From Gordonia oryzae (GTDB lineage Bacteria > Actinomycetota > Actinomycetes > Mycobacteriales > Mycobacteriaceae): 43,988 nucleotides of DNA. Position 1 is the stretch's first letter; the number at the start of each line of letters is the position of its first letter. The position numbers were made by a program, and so were the translations under genes. The notes under the pieces are model-generated. The model had not been told where the DNA came from. It did no database searches and saw only the letters and a program-made list of their open reading frames with translations. This document shows positions 33,112 through 41,170 of the stretch, one piece after another. The DNA is taken from NCBI RefSeq assembly GCF_003797185.1, contig NZ_RKMH01000022.1, positions 1 through 43,988 on the forward strand, written 5' to 3'.

Positions 33112-33933
33112 ATGACCACGATGTCGCATGCCGAATTCGCCACCGACGAGGCGCCACACTGTCTGGTCGAGCAACGCGGACACGTGCTGATCGTCACCAT
33201 GAATCGTCCGGCCGCCCGCAACGCGCTCTCCTCGGAGATGATGGCGATCATGACCGAGGCCTGGGACCGGGTCGACTCCGATCCCGAGATCCGGGCAGCG
33301 ATCCTCACCGGCGCGGGAGGCGCGTTCTGCGCAGGCATGGACCTCAAAGCCATGTCACGCAACGCTCCCGGCGACACAGTCACACAGGGCACCTGGGACC
33401 CGGCGTCACTGCCCGCCCTGCTCAAGGGCCGCCGCCTGAGAAAACCTCTCATCGCCGCCGTGGAGGGCCCGGCGATCGCCGGCGGTACCGAGATCCTGCA
33501 GGGCACCGACATCCGAGTGGCCGGCCGAAGTGCCATATTCGGTGTATCCGAAGCACGTTGGGGACTGTTCCCACTCGGCGGCAGCGCGGTCCGGCTGGTG
33601 CGGCAGATCCCCTACACCGTCGCCTGTGACATTCTCTTGACGGGCCGTCACATCACCGCCGACGAGGCCAGGGACTACGGCTTGATCGGCCACGTGGTCG
33701 ACGACGGCGCCGCCCTCGACAAGGCGCTCGAACTCGCCGATGCGATCTGCGCCAACGGTCCGCTCGCAGTGCAGGCGATCCTGCGGACCATCCGCGAGAC
33801 CGAGGGCATGCACGAACTCGACGCCTTCGCCATCGAGGCGCCGATCGGCATCTCGGTGTTCCAGAGCAAGGACGCCAAAGTCGGCCCGAAAGCGTTCGCC
33901 GCCAGGGAAAAGCCGATCTTCACCGGCGAGTGA
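33112..33933 (+). CDS. echA19: EchA19, steroid enoyl-CoA hydratase
   Basis: This 273-aa crotonase-family enzyme matches Rv3516 closely. Oxyanion-hole segments [15 protein letters not shown] and [14 protein letters not shown], and the catalytic-acid region [15 protein letters not shown] followed by [11 protein letters not shown], are present. EchA19 hydrates the 3-oxo-cholest-4,24-dien-26-oyl-CoA double bond made by FadE26/FadE27. I use the ATG at 33112 (GGGGG about 6 nt upstream); the ATG at 33121 gives a start nearer to the M. tuberculosis protein. Divergent from fadD19, sharing its KstR box. Confidence 0.94.
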   Translation: MTTMSHAEFATDEAPHCLVEQRGHVLIVTMNRPAARNALSSEMMAIMTEAWDRVDSDPEIRAAILTGAGGAFCAGMDLKAMSRNAPGDTVTQGTWDPASLPALLKGRRLRKPLIAAVEGPAIAGGTEILQGTDIRVAGRSAIFGVSEARWGLFPLGGSAVRLVRQIPYTVACDILLTGRHITADEARDYGLIGHVVDDGAALDKALELADAICANGPLAVQAILRTIRETEGMHELDAFAIEAPIGISVFQSKDAKVGPKAFAAREKPIFTGE

Positions 33934-33969
33934 GGCCGGGCGCGCGGAGAGCCGCGGGCTCCGGGCGCG

Positions 33970-35424
33970 TTGACAGCTCCGCTCCCGACGAGGATCGTCG
34001 GGGATGTGTTGCGACGCCCGCTGAAGAACGACTGGTCCGGCCAACGATTCCCGCATGCCGGCACCCGGCGCCCGCTCATCGGTGACCTCGGGGTCTCCGA
34101 TCCACGAAATCCGGTGCTGAGCATCCTCGAGTGGGGCCCACGCCTCGGGCCGATCTTCGAGATGCAGATCTTCCGGCAGAAGTTCGTGTTCGTCGCGTCG
34201 GCGGAGCTCACCGCCGAACTCTGCGACGAGAACCGTTTCTGCAAGGCGTTGCCACCGGCGATCACCGCGCTGCGCCAGTACGCCGGCGACGGATTGTTCA
34301 CCGCGCGCAACGACGAACCCAATTGGCAACTGGCGCACGAGTTGTTGATCCCCGCATTTACCAAGTCGGCGATCCGCTCCTACCACCCGACGATGATCGC
34401 CACCGCGAGCGAACTCTTCGACTACTGGGACCGTCGCGGCGGCGACAACGATGTCACCCGGGACATGACCAAGCTGACCCTGGAGACGCTGACGCGCACC
34501 GCCTTCAGTCAGGATTTCGGTTCGTTCTCCTCAGCGCAGCCGCATCCGTTCATCGGTGCGATGATCCGCGCTCTTGAGACCGGGCGGCGCAAGGGCGGAT
34601 TGGCTACCGCTCCGGGCGGCCGATTCTTGATGCGCTATCTCGACCGTCGCAATGCCGAGCACCAGGAGTACGTCGATTCGCTACTCGACGAGGTGATCGC
34701 CTCCCGCGCGGGCGATCCGAACCGCGATGACCTCCTCGGCATCATGCTCAACGTCGCCCACCCCGAGACCGGCGAGCAGCTCTCGATGCTCAACATCCGC
34801 TACCAGATCCTCACCTTCCTGGTCGCCGGGCACGAAACCACCTCCGGGGCACTGTCATTCACCCTGTACTACCTCTCCCAGAACCCGGAGTGCCTCGCGC
34901 GCGCCCAGGCCGAGGCCGACGAGATCCTCGGCGCGGACCCCACGGCGATGCCGGAGTTCGAGCAGGTGCCGAAGTTCCGCTACATCCGACGCTGCCTCGA
35001 CGAGGCGCTGCGAATCTGGCCGACCGTCCCCGCCTTCGCCCGCAGCCCGCGGGAGGACACCGTGATCGGCGGTGACCACCGGATGCGGACGCAGGACTGG
35101 GCGATAGTGCTACTGGGCCTGGTACACCGCGATCCGCAGGTGTGGACCGACCCCGACGTCTACGACCCGGACCGGTTTCTCTCGGCGAACATCAAGAAGC
35201 GGCCCGCCCACACCTACCAGCCGTTCGGCACCGGGGTGCGCTCCTGCATCGGACGCCAGTTCGCCCTGCACGAGGCAGTGCTGGTGCTTGCGAGCCTGCT
35301 GCACCGATACGACCTGCACGCCGACCCCGACTACCAGCTGGCCGTCGACGAGCGTCTGACCATGGTGCCCAAGAATTTCTACTTGTCACTGAGTGAGCGC
35401 CGGGTGACGGCGACCGCAGGTTGA
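33970..35424 (+). CDS. CYP102-like cytochrome P450 without a reductase domain
   Basis: This 484-aa haem-thiolate monooxygenase has the oxygen-binding motif AGHETTSG (286-293), the E345-x-x-R348 pair, and the haem loop FGTGVRSCIGRQFALHEA with Cys426. The pattern FGxGxRxCIGxQFALHEA, LTFLVAGHETTSG and the end VDERLTMVPKNF match the P450 domain of CYP102 (P450 BM3-type) enzymes, not CYP125 or CYP142, whose haem loop reads FGHG. The protein ends where the reductase domain of CYP102A would begin, so it needs outside electron carriers. The start is TTG at 33970; an in-frame GTG at codon 12 is an alternative. It sits between echA19 and the Rv3520c-like gene, where M. tuberculosis has CYP142. Substrate unknown; a sterol or fatty acid is likely. 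Confidence 0.88.
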   Translation: MTAPLPTRIVGDVLRRPLKNDWSGQRFPHAGTRRPLIGDLGVSDPRNPVLSILEWGPRLGPIFEMQIFRQKFVFVASAELTAELCDENRFCKALPPAITALRQYAGDGLFTARNDEPNWQLAHELLIPAFTKSAIRSYHPTMIATASELFDYWDRRGGDNDVTRDMTKLTLETLTRTAFSQDFGSFSSAQPHPFIGAMIRALETGRRKGGLATAPGGRFLMRYLDRRNAEHQEYVDSLLDEVIASRAGDPNRDDLLGIMLNVAHPETGEQLSMLNIRYQILTFLVAGHETTSGALSFTLYYLSQNPECLARAQAEADEILGADPTAMPEFEQVPKFRYIRRCLDEALRIWPTVPAFARSPREDTVIGGDHRMRTQDWAIVLLGLVHRDPQVWTDPDVYDPDRFLSANIKKRPAHTYQPFGTGVRSCIGRQFALHEAVLVLASLLHRYDLHADPDYQLAVDERLTMVPKNFYLSLSERRVTATAG

Positions 35425-35431
35425 GCGCGGT

Positions 35432-36469
35432 TCACACCAGCCCGGCCAGGGTCTCGATGGTCTCGACGTCACGCGCGGTGACCATCAGCATGTCGACCCC
35501 GGCGGCCTCCCACAAAGCGATCTGCGCGCGTACCTCGTCGGTGGTACCGGCGATCAGGGTTTCGCGGACCATCTCGTCGGGCACCGCCGCGATCGCCTCC
35601 TCCCTGCGGCCCGCACGAAACAGTCGGCCGATCTCCTCGACGGCGTCGCCGTAGCCCATCCGCGTGTAGAGCTCGGCGTGAAAGTTTTTCCGCTCGGCCC
35701 CCATTCCGCCGACGTACAGCGCTGTCGACGGTCGATACCGGTCGACGGCCGAGGCGACGTCGTCGGTGACGACGACCTGAACGGTCGCCGCCACTTCGAA
35801 GTCCTCACGCGTTCGTCGCGCCCCGGGTCGGGCGAAGCCCTCGGCCAACCACTGCTCGTACTGGTCGGCCAGGGCGAGACTGTAGAAGATGGCGAGCCAG
35901 CCATCGGCAATCTCCGCGGTCTGCGCCACGTTGCGCGGACCCTCGGCACCGAGCCAGATGGGGATGTCGGCCCGCAGCGGATGAGTGATCGGCTTCAGTG
36001 ACTTGCCCAATCCGGTCGATCTGGGCGCGTCCGTCGGGTACGGCAACGGGTAGTGCGGCCCATCGCTGCGCACCGGCGCCTCGCGCGCCAGCACCGCACG
36101 GACAATCTCAACGTATTCGCGGGTCCGGGCAAGAGGTTTGGCGAATGGCGCGCCATACCAGCCCTCCACTACCTGCGGCCCCGACACCCCGAGCCCGATG
36201 ATGTGGCGGCCGCCGGAGAGATGGTCGAGGGTGAGCGCGGCCATCGCCAGGGAAGTTGGCGGTCGCGCCGAGAGCTGGGAGACCGCCGTACCCAGGCGAA
36301 CACGGGACGTGGCCGATCCCCACCATGCCAGCGGCGTGTAGGTGTCCGAACCCCACGATTCGGCGGTGAACACGGCGTCGAAGCCGTTGGTCTCGGCGGC
36401 CGCGATGAGTTCGGCCGCACCGGCGATGGGACCGGCTCCCCAATATCCCAGTTGCAAAGCAAGTTTCAC
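35432..36469 (-). CDS. F420-dependent LLM-class oxidoreductase, Rv3520c-like
   Basis: This 345-aa protein closely matches Rv3520c. LQLGYWG near the start, FTAESWGSDTYTPLAWWGS, TRVRLGTAVSQLSAR and HIIGLGVSGPQVVEGWYG are the F420-binding parts of the luciferase-like monooxygenase fold. The start is GTG at 36469, aligning with the Rv3520c start; the ATG at 36499 is alternative. The very long upstream ORF overlaps the DUF35 gene antisense and is rejected. It lies under the divergent KstR box at 36535-36548. Rv3520c is in the sterol regulon but its reaction is unknown. It is convergent with the P450 gene, 7 bp away. Confidence 0.9.
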   Translation of the reverse strand: MKLALQLGYWGAGPIAGAAELIAAAETNGFDAVFTAESWGSDTYTPLAWWGSATSRVRLGTAVSQLSARPPTSLAMAALTLDHLSGGRHIIGLGVSGPQVVEGWYGAPFAKPLARTREYVEIVRAVLAREAPVRSDGPHYPLPYPTDAPRSTGLGKSLKPITHPLRADIPIWLGAEGPRNVAQTAEIADGWLAIFYSLALADQYEQWLAEGFARPGARRTREDFEVAATVQVVVTDDVASAVDRYRPSTALYVGGMGAERKNFHAELYTRMGYGDAVEEIGRLFRAGRREEAIAAVPDEMVRETLIAGTTDEVRAQIALWEAAGVDMLMVTARDVETIETLAGLV

Positions 36470-36534
36470 GGTCGATGCCGTCCTCTCGGGGTCGTCCATC
36501 CTCGGCGTGCCGACGTGCACCTTGTGCCCAATAC

Positions 36535-36548
36535 TAGAACGTGTTCTA
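36535..36548. promoter_or_regulatory. KstR box between the Rv3520c-like and DUF35-ltp4-ltp3 genes
   Basis: TAGAACGTGTTCTA is a full match to TnnAACnnGTTnnA. TCTACT (36544-36549) overlaps its right half and fits a -10 for the plus strand, whose transcript would start at or next to the GTG at 36558. A bound repressor would cover this -10 directly. Confidence 0.85.
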
Positions 36549-36557
36549 CTCGATTGT

Positions 36558-37592
36558 GTGAGCAGCATCGCAACTGGCGACCGTCCCGGAGTCCCCGACC
36601 CGGTGGCGGTCGTTCCCGAACCCGAGACCCCTATTCTCACCGCACCGCTGACCAACGCCTTCGGATACACCAGGTCGCTGGGTCCGGTGCTGTCGCAGTT
36701 CGCGCTCGGCCTGCGCGACGGCCGGATCGTCGGCTCACGCGCCGCGGACGGTACCGTCTCGGTACCCCCGGTCGAGTTCGACCCCGGATCCGGCGCCCCG
36801 ACTACCGATCTCGTCGACGTCCTCGACACCGGCACTGTCGTCTCATGGACATGGGTCGACCAACCGGCCGCACCCCAACCGCTCGACGTGCCGTTCGCCT
36901 GGGCGCTGATCCGTCTCGACGGCGCCGACACCGCACTCCTGCACGCCCTACTGGTGGATTCGGCCGACGAGGTGACGACCGGGCTGCGCGTGCACGCCGT
37001 CTGGCGCGCCGCACGGACCGGCCGGATCGACGACATCAGCCATTTCGCACCAGGTGAGACCGCAGCGCCGGCCGAGCCGAATACCGCCGAGCTCGACACC
37101 GGCGAGCCGGTCGTCATCACCACACCGATCACCACCACGATCACCCACTCGGCCACCGAGGAGGAGTCCTGGTACCTGGAGGGACTCAAGGCCGGCAAAC
37201 TCTACGGCTCCCGGATCGGTTCGGGCGTCGACGCCGGTCGCGTGTACTTCCCACCGCGCAAGGTCAGTCCATCCGACGGTGCACCTGCGGTGGAGCGGGT
37301 CGAGTTGGCCGACACCGGGATCGTCACCACCTTTTGCATCGTCAACGTCCCCTTCCAGGGACAACGCATCTCACCGCCGTATGTGGCCGCCTACGTGCTG
37401 CTCGACGGCACCGACATCCCCTTCCTGCATCTGATCCTCGACTGCCCGGCAGACGAGGTCCGAATGGGCATGCGCGTGCAGGCAGCGTGGGTCCCCGAGG
37501 ACGAGCGCGAACTCTCGCTTGGCAGCATCAGCCACTTCCGTCCGACCGGTGAGCCGGACGCCGACTACGCCTCTTACCGCGAATTTCTCTGA
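36558..37592 (+). CDS. Double DUF35 (OB-fold) protein, Rv3521-like
   Basis: This 344-aa protein has two related DUF35 units (about residues 30-165 and 195-340), each ending in an OB-fold (RLDGADTALLHALLVDSADE and LDGTDIPFLHLILDCPADEV) and a hydrophobic DISHF/SISHF tail. The zinc-ribbon cysteines that usually precede the OB-fold are missing in both. DUF35 partners are needed by the Ltp2 aldolase and the ChsH hydratase, so this one likely supports Ltp4 and/or Ltp3. Rv3521 holds the same place. The GTG at 36558 begins 9 bp after the KstR box with no Shine-Dalgarno, which suggests leaderless translation; a GTG about 16 codons later is possible. Confidence 0.85.
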   Translation: MSSIATGDRPGVPDPVAVVPEPETPILTAPLTNAFGYTRSLGPVLSQFALGLRDGRIVGSRAADGTVSVPPVEFDPGSGAPTTDLVDVLDTGTVVSWTWVDQPAAPQPLDVPFAWALIRLDGADTALLHALLVDSADEVTTGLRVHAVWRAARTGRIDDISHFAPGETAAPAEPNTAELDTGEPVVITTPITTTITHSATEEESWYLEGLKAGKLYGSRIGSGVDAGRVYFPPRKVSPSDGAPAVERVELADTGIVTTFCIVNVPFQGQRISPPYVAAYVLLDGTDIPFLHLILDCPADEVRMGMRVQAAWVPEDERELSLGSISHFRPTGEPDADYASYREFL

Positions 37593-37632
37593 GCCCTAAC
37601 CCTCTTTCGCCCATCACAAAGGACATGTCGTC

Positions 37633-38679
37633 ATGACCCTTCCCCGGATCGCGATCGTCGGGTTCGCCCACAGCCCGAATGTCGTCGGGACCCACGGCAC
37701 CACCAATGGCGTGGAAATGCTGATCCCCTGCTTCTCCAAGCTCTACGCCGAGCTCGGGATCAGCCGGACCGATATCGGTTTCTGGTGTAGTGGATCGTCG
37801 GATTACCTCGCTGGACGGGCCTTCTCGTTTATCTCGGCCATCGACTCGATCGGCGCGATGCCGCCGATCAACGAGTCGCACGTCGAAATGGACGGGGCGT
37901 GGGCCCTCTACGAGGCCTGGGTGAAGATCGCCACCGGCGAGGTCGATCTGGCCCTGGCCTACGGCTTCGGCAAGTCAACCGCCGGCGACCTGGATCTGAC
38001 CCTGGCGCTGCAAACCGACCCGTACACGGTGGCACCGCTGTGGCCGCAGGCCCGCTCGCTCGCCGCACTACAGGCCCGCGCGGGACTCGATGCCCGAACC
38101 TGGACCGAAGCCGAGATGGCAGAGGTGGCCGCTCGGACCACCGGCGCCTCGGTGGACGATCTCTTGGGTGCGGACTACGTCGCGAACCCCTTGCGCGCAC
38201 ACGACATCGCGCCCTACACCGATGCCGCGGCAGCGGTGATCATCGCATCCGAGCGTCGGGCACGTGAGCTGGTGGCCAATCCCGCGTTTATCACCGGGTG
38301 GGATCATCGCATCGACACCCCGAATTTCGGCGCGCGGGACCTGACGGTGTCGCCGTCGACGGCCCTGGCCGGCGATACCGCGTTCGGCGAGCGGAGCCGC
38401 GCCGTTGACGTCGCCGAGATCGCGGCACCCTACACACACCAAGAACTGATCGTGCGCAACGCGTTACGCCTGCCGGAGTCGGTGCACATCAATCCGTCCG
38501 GCGGTGTCCTCGCCGGGAACTCGCTGTTCTCGGCCGGATTGCAACGGATCGGTTACGCCGCGAACGAGATCCTTGGCGGCAACGCGCAGACCGCGCTCGC
38601 GCACGCGACGAGCGGTCCACTGCTGCAACAGAACATGGTGGTCACCTTGGGCGCCGACACCGCGGGAGACGGGAACTGA
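37633..38679 (+). CDS. ltp4: Ltp4, thiolase-fold lipid-transfer/aldolase-like protein
   Basis: This 348-aa thiolase-fold protein matches Rv3522. The usual nucleophile Cys in the N-terminal half (xNxCATG) is replaced by E-M-D-G (about residues 85-88), but the C-terminal HINPSGGVLAGNSLF loop with the thiolase His/Asn region is retained. Such Cys-less SCP2-thiolase relatives include Ltp2, a retro-aldolase working with a DUF35 protein. In Rhodococcus, Ltp3 and Ltp4 are needed for C24-branched sterol side chains. The start follows 40 bp after the DUF35 gene and the next gene overlaps by TGATG, forming one operon. Confidence 0.9.
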   Translation: MTLPRIAIVGFAHSPNVVGTHGTTNGVEMLIPCFSKLYAELGISRTDIGFWCSGSSDYLAGRAFSFISAIDSIGAMPPINESHVEMDGAWALYEAWVKIATGEVDLALAYGFGKSTAGDLDLTLALQTDPYTVAPLWPQARSLAALQARAGLDARTWTEAEMAEVAARTTGASVDDLLGADYVANPLRAHDIAPYTDAAAAVIIASERRARELVANPAFITGWDHRIDTPNFGARDLTVSPSTALAGDTAFGERSRAVDVAEIAAPYTHQELIVRNALRLPESVHINPSGGVLAGNSLFSAGLQRIGYAANEILGGNAQTALAHATSGPLLQQNMVVTLGADTAGDGN

Positions 38680-39857
38680 TGGCACACAACAACCGGGCGG
38701 CGGTTCTGGGCACCGGCCAGACACACTATGTCGCCAAACGGCACGACGTGACGATGGCCGGGATGTGCCGGGAGGCGATCGACGCAGCGCTGGCCGACGC
38801 GAAGGTCTCGATCGACGACATCGACGCCATCGTCATCGGCAAGGCCCCGGATCTCTTCGAGGGCACCATGATGCCCGAGTTGGCGATGGCGGAGGCGCTC
38901 GGCGCAGTCGGCAAACGACTGATCCGGGTACACACCGCGGGCTCGGTCGGTGGTTCCACCGCCAACGTCGCGGCATCACTGGTATTCGCCGGGGTGCACC
39001 GTCGGGTACTGGCCGTCGCGTGGGAGAAGCAGTCGGAGTCGAACGCCATGTGGGCGTTGTCGATTCCGGTGCCGTTCACCAAGCCGGTGGGCGCAGGCGC
39101 GGGCGGATTCTTCGCGCCCCACGTGCGCGCCTACATCCGGCAGTCCGGTGCCCCCGAGCACATCGGTGCGATGGTCGCGGCCAAGGATCGTCGCAACGGC
39201 GCCCTCAATCCGTTGGCACACCTGCATCAGCCCGACATCACCACCGAGTCGGTCATGGCGTCGCAGATGCTCTGGGACCCGATCCGCTACGACGAGACGT
39301 GCCCGTCGTCGGACGGGGCGTGCGCCGTGGTTATCGGCGATGAGCAGATTGCCGATGACACTGTGGCACAGGGAGCTCCGGTCGCGTGGATTCACGCGAC
39401 CGCGATGCGGACCGAGCCGTTGGCCTTCGCGCACCGCAACGTGGTCAGCCCACAGGCCGGTCGGGACGCCGCCGCGGCACTGTGGAAGGCCGGCGGGATC
39501 GACAACCCCGTCGAGGAGATCGACGCCGCCGAGATCTACGTGCCCTTCTCCTGGTTCGAGCCAATGTGGTTGGAAAACCTGGGTTTCGCGCCGGAGAACC
39601 AGGGCTGGAAGCTGACCGAGGCGGGCGAGACCGAGATCGCCGGACGCATCCCACTCAACGCCTCCGGCGGCGTGCTGTCGTCGAATCCCATCGGCGCGTC
39701 CGGCATGATCCGATTCGCCGAGGCCGCGATCCAGGTGATGGGCAAGGCCGGGGCGCACCAGGTGCCCGACGCCCGCAAGGCCCTCGGCCACGCGTATGGC
39801 GGTGGATCACAATACTTCTCGATGTGGCTCGTGGGGGCTGACAAACCGCAGCACTGA
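38679..39857 (+). CDS. ltp3: Ltp3, thiolase-fold lipid-transfer/aldolase-like protein
   Basis: This 392-aa SCP2-thiolase-like protein matches Rv3523. In place of the catalytic Cys there is Gly88-Ser89 (HTAGSVGGSTA), and the C-terminal loop PLNASGGVLSSNPIGASG is retained with the general thiolase fold. It starts at ATG 38679, overlapping the ltp4 TGA (TGATG). Ltp3 and Ltp4 probably act as a pair, and the DUF35 protein as a third partner, in cleaving a 24-branched hydroxyacyl-CoA; this is inference from the Rhodococcus genetics and the missing Cys residues. Confidence 0.9.
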   Translation: MAHNNRAAVLGTGQTHYVAKRHDVTMAGMCREAIDAALADAKVSIDDIDAIVIGKAPDLFEGTMMPELAMAEALGAVGKRLIRVHTAGSVGGSTANVAASLVFAGVHRRVLAVAWEKQSESNAMWALSIPVPFTKPVGAGAGGFFAPHVRAYIRQSGAPEHIGAMVAAKDRRNGALNPLAHLHQPDITTESVMASQMLWDPIRYDETCPSSDGACAVVIGDEQIADDTVAQGAPVAWIHATAMRTEPLAFAHRNVVSPQAGRDAAAALWKAGGIDNPVEEIDAAEIYVPFSWFEPMWLENLGFAPENQGWKLTEAGETEIAGRIPLNASGGVLSSNPIGASGMIRFAEAAIQVMGKAGAHQVPDARKALGHAYGGGSQYFSMWLVGADKPQH

Positions 39858-39868
39858 CGTGTGTCTCG

Positions 39869-39939
39869 GTTCTTCCCCAAGGAGTTTCGTTGTTCCCCTG
39901 AAAATGGTCAGAGGAGGAATGGGCTTCTTGGGGAAGAAC
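39869..39939. terminator. Large inverted repeat after ltp3
   Basis: GTTCTTCCCCAAG (39869-39881) and CTTGGGGAAGAAC (39927-39939) are perfect 13-bp inverted repeats separated by 45 bp. The inside holds a weaker second pair (TTCCCCTGA with TCAGAGGAGGAA). It lies 12 bp after the ltp3 stop, so it may terminate the operon. It could also be a small non-autonomous element; no target duplication was found. From here to 40025 no gene is visible. Confidence 0.5.
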
Positions 39940-40025
39940 AGGTGCCGGTAGCGGTGGCAGACCGGTTGTCCACACCTGTGGATGAGCGCGGCGGCAGGTG
40001 ACTTGCGGCCGGCATGCTCGTCGCC

Positions 40026-40285
40026 ATGCACTCCGACGACCGTCTGATCCTGCGGCGCAACGCACTCTCACAAGGCGTCACCGACGCCGACATCACACGG
40101 GCGCTTCGAGACGGCGCCCTCGAGCGCGTAGGGAGGGTTGCTACGTTCCGGCGCCCGGTGACGGTGAGCTCGACGTGTTCGCGGCCCGAGAGCGGCGGTA
40201 CCGCGATTCGGTCCTCGCGGCAGTTCTGATCGGGGGCGAGTGTCGTTCCCCAAGCCATCGGTCAGCGGCGATGCTGCTCGGGCTT
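40026..40285 (+). pseudogene. Frameshifted AbiEi-like (type IV antitoxin) or DUF559-protein N-terminus
   Basis: MHSDDRLILRRNALSQGVTD and ITRALRDGALERVGR form the winged-helix N-terminus typical of AbiEi-type antitoxins and of DUF559-containing relatives. At about 40138 the frame breaks; in another frame the sequence continues as GCYVPAPGDGELDVFAARER and the HRSAAMLLGLPLLP segment usual in these proteins. It then runs into an unrelated Pro-rich sequence, so the C-terminal half is lost. It is a broken gene. The intact family binds DNA, either as antitoxin or with a nuclease domain. Confidence 0.65.
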
Positions 40286-41085
40286 CCGCTGCTGCCCACG
40301 GCGCCACCGACATCCCTGCGCGCGGAACGACCCCGATCGCCCCCACCCCGGGTAGCTCGACAGCCCCGCCGCCGGCCAGCAGCCCGTCGACGACCACGAC
40401 GGTGCCGGTACCGTCTGCTCCGGCGGCGCCGTCGATTGCGCCGGCCGCGGTGCGTACGGTGCGGATTCCGACGTCGCTGGCGGGCCAGGACATTGCGCTG
40501 CGACTGCCAGCCGACACCGACCGGTCGGCGTTGTGGGTCTCGACGATGGGCCAGACCCAGATCATCGAGATCGCCCGCTATCAGGTGGGGGCACCCACCC
40601 GCTTCGAGTTCACCGCAAGCCTGCCGTTCGGGACCCGCTGGCATCGGCTGGGATCGGCGGACATGGCATTGGAAACGCTCACTGGTCAACGGGTTGCATT
40701 GCTCACCAACACCTTCGGCTACACCGGCACAGGCGACCCGGCAGGGTTCACCCTCACCAACTCCGGAACCACCCTGATCGGCACGTTCACGGTGTGGGGT
40801 GAGGCAATGGGTCATGGAGCGGCGTGTGGCCGTCCGGGTTTTCGAGACGGTCACCGCGGCGGCGGAGATCTGTTCGCCGTAGTCACGGAGTTCTGTGTGA
40901 CGGTCCTCGGCGAGCTCCTCGATGTAGCCAGGCGAGGTGCTCCAGCGGAGACGCTGTACTCGTTCCCGCATCGGCAGACTCGCGTACTGATCGTGAAATC
41001 CTCTGGCGAAAAACACGATATCGACCCCGAATGCGTGGGCGAGCGCTTCTATCGCCCAAAGGCTGGGGTGGCGGGCCCCGCATGA
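40240..41085 (+). pseudogene. Pro/Ser/Thr-rich chimeric ORF, remnant of an unidentified extracellular protein
   Basis: This 281-codon ORF is a mosaic. About residues 1-15 read the AbiEi fragment in another frame; 25-65 are a Pro/Ser/Thr linker of the kind found in secreted actinobacterial proteins; 66-190 contain a compact domain (TVRIPTSLAGQDIALRLP, GTRWHRLGSADMALETLTGQ, FTLTNSGTTLIGTFTVWGE), which I do not recognise. After about 40805 the ORF reads antisense through the EspR-like fragment, so the C-terminus is artefactual. The domain at 40440-40805 is probably the end of a real secreted or phage-like protein joined by deletion. The start GTG at 40240 has a GGGGGCGA site, so it may be translated. 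Confidence 0.35.
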
Positions 41086-41136
41086 GCGCAACTGCCTCAG
41101 ATACAGGTGATCAATGGCGGAGTTGATCGCCCGTCG
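40812..41136 (-). pseudogene. XRE-family regulator fragment, EspR-like
   Basis: On the minus strand the frame reads YLRQLRSC, then LWAIEALAHAFGVDIVFFAR, which fits the second half of the helix-turn-helix and the following dimer region of EspR-like XRE regulators (YIWQLRTGK...LRHIEALADFFGV as I recall). The first HTH helices and a start codon are missing, and the downstream sequence runs to SMTHC, after which the frame belongs to other debris. The 5' end abuts the sequence behind the lipoprotein stop at 41156. It is a remnant. EspR-type regulators often control secretion genes in this order. Confidence 0.6.
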
Positions 41137-41138
41137 GC

Positions 41139-41170
41139 AAAAAATAGTGTCGCTTTTATGACCACTTCAG
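41139..41170 (-). repeat. Conserved junction after lipoprotein 1 stop
   Basis: On the minus strand TGGTCATAAAAGCGA, containing the last codons (Trp-Ser-stop) of lipoprotein 1 and 7 bases beyond it, is identical to the sequence behind lipoprotein 2 (42282-42298 region). Past this point the two loci differ completely: here the EspR-like fragment, there the calpain tail. This marks an exchange point. Confidence 0.7.

Noticed and set aside
33970..35424. Naming the P450 as CYP125 or CYP142 from its position
   Set aside because: The haem loop FGTGVRSCIG and the HETTSG helix differ from those enzymes and match the CYP102 type.
35432..37198. A 588-codon minus-strand ORF covering the F420 oxidoreductase and beyond
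   Set aside because: The upstream part is antisense to the DUF35 gene and crosses the KstR box; only the part from 36469 resembles Rv3520c.
39857..39870. GTGTGTCTC after ltp3 as a further MITE end
   Set aside because: Similarity to the MITE ends stops after nine bases and the inverted repeat that follows is a different sequence without CTAG flanks.
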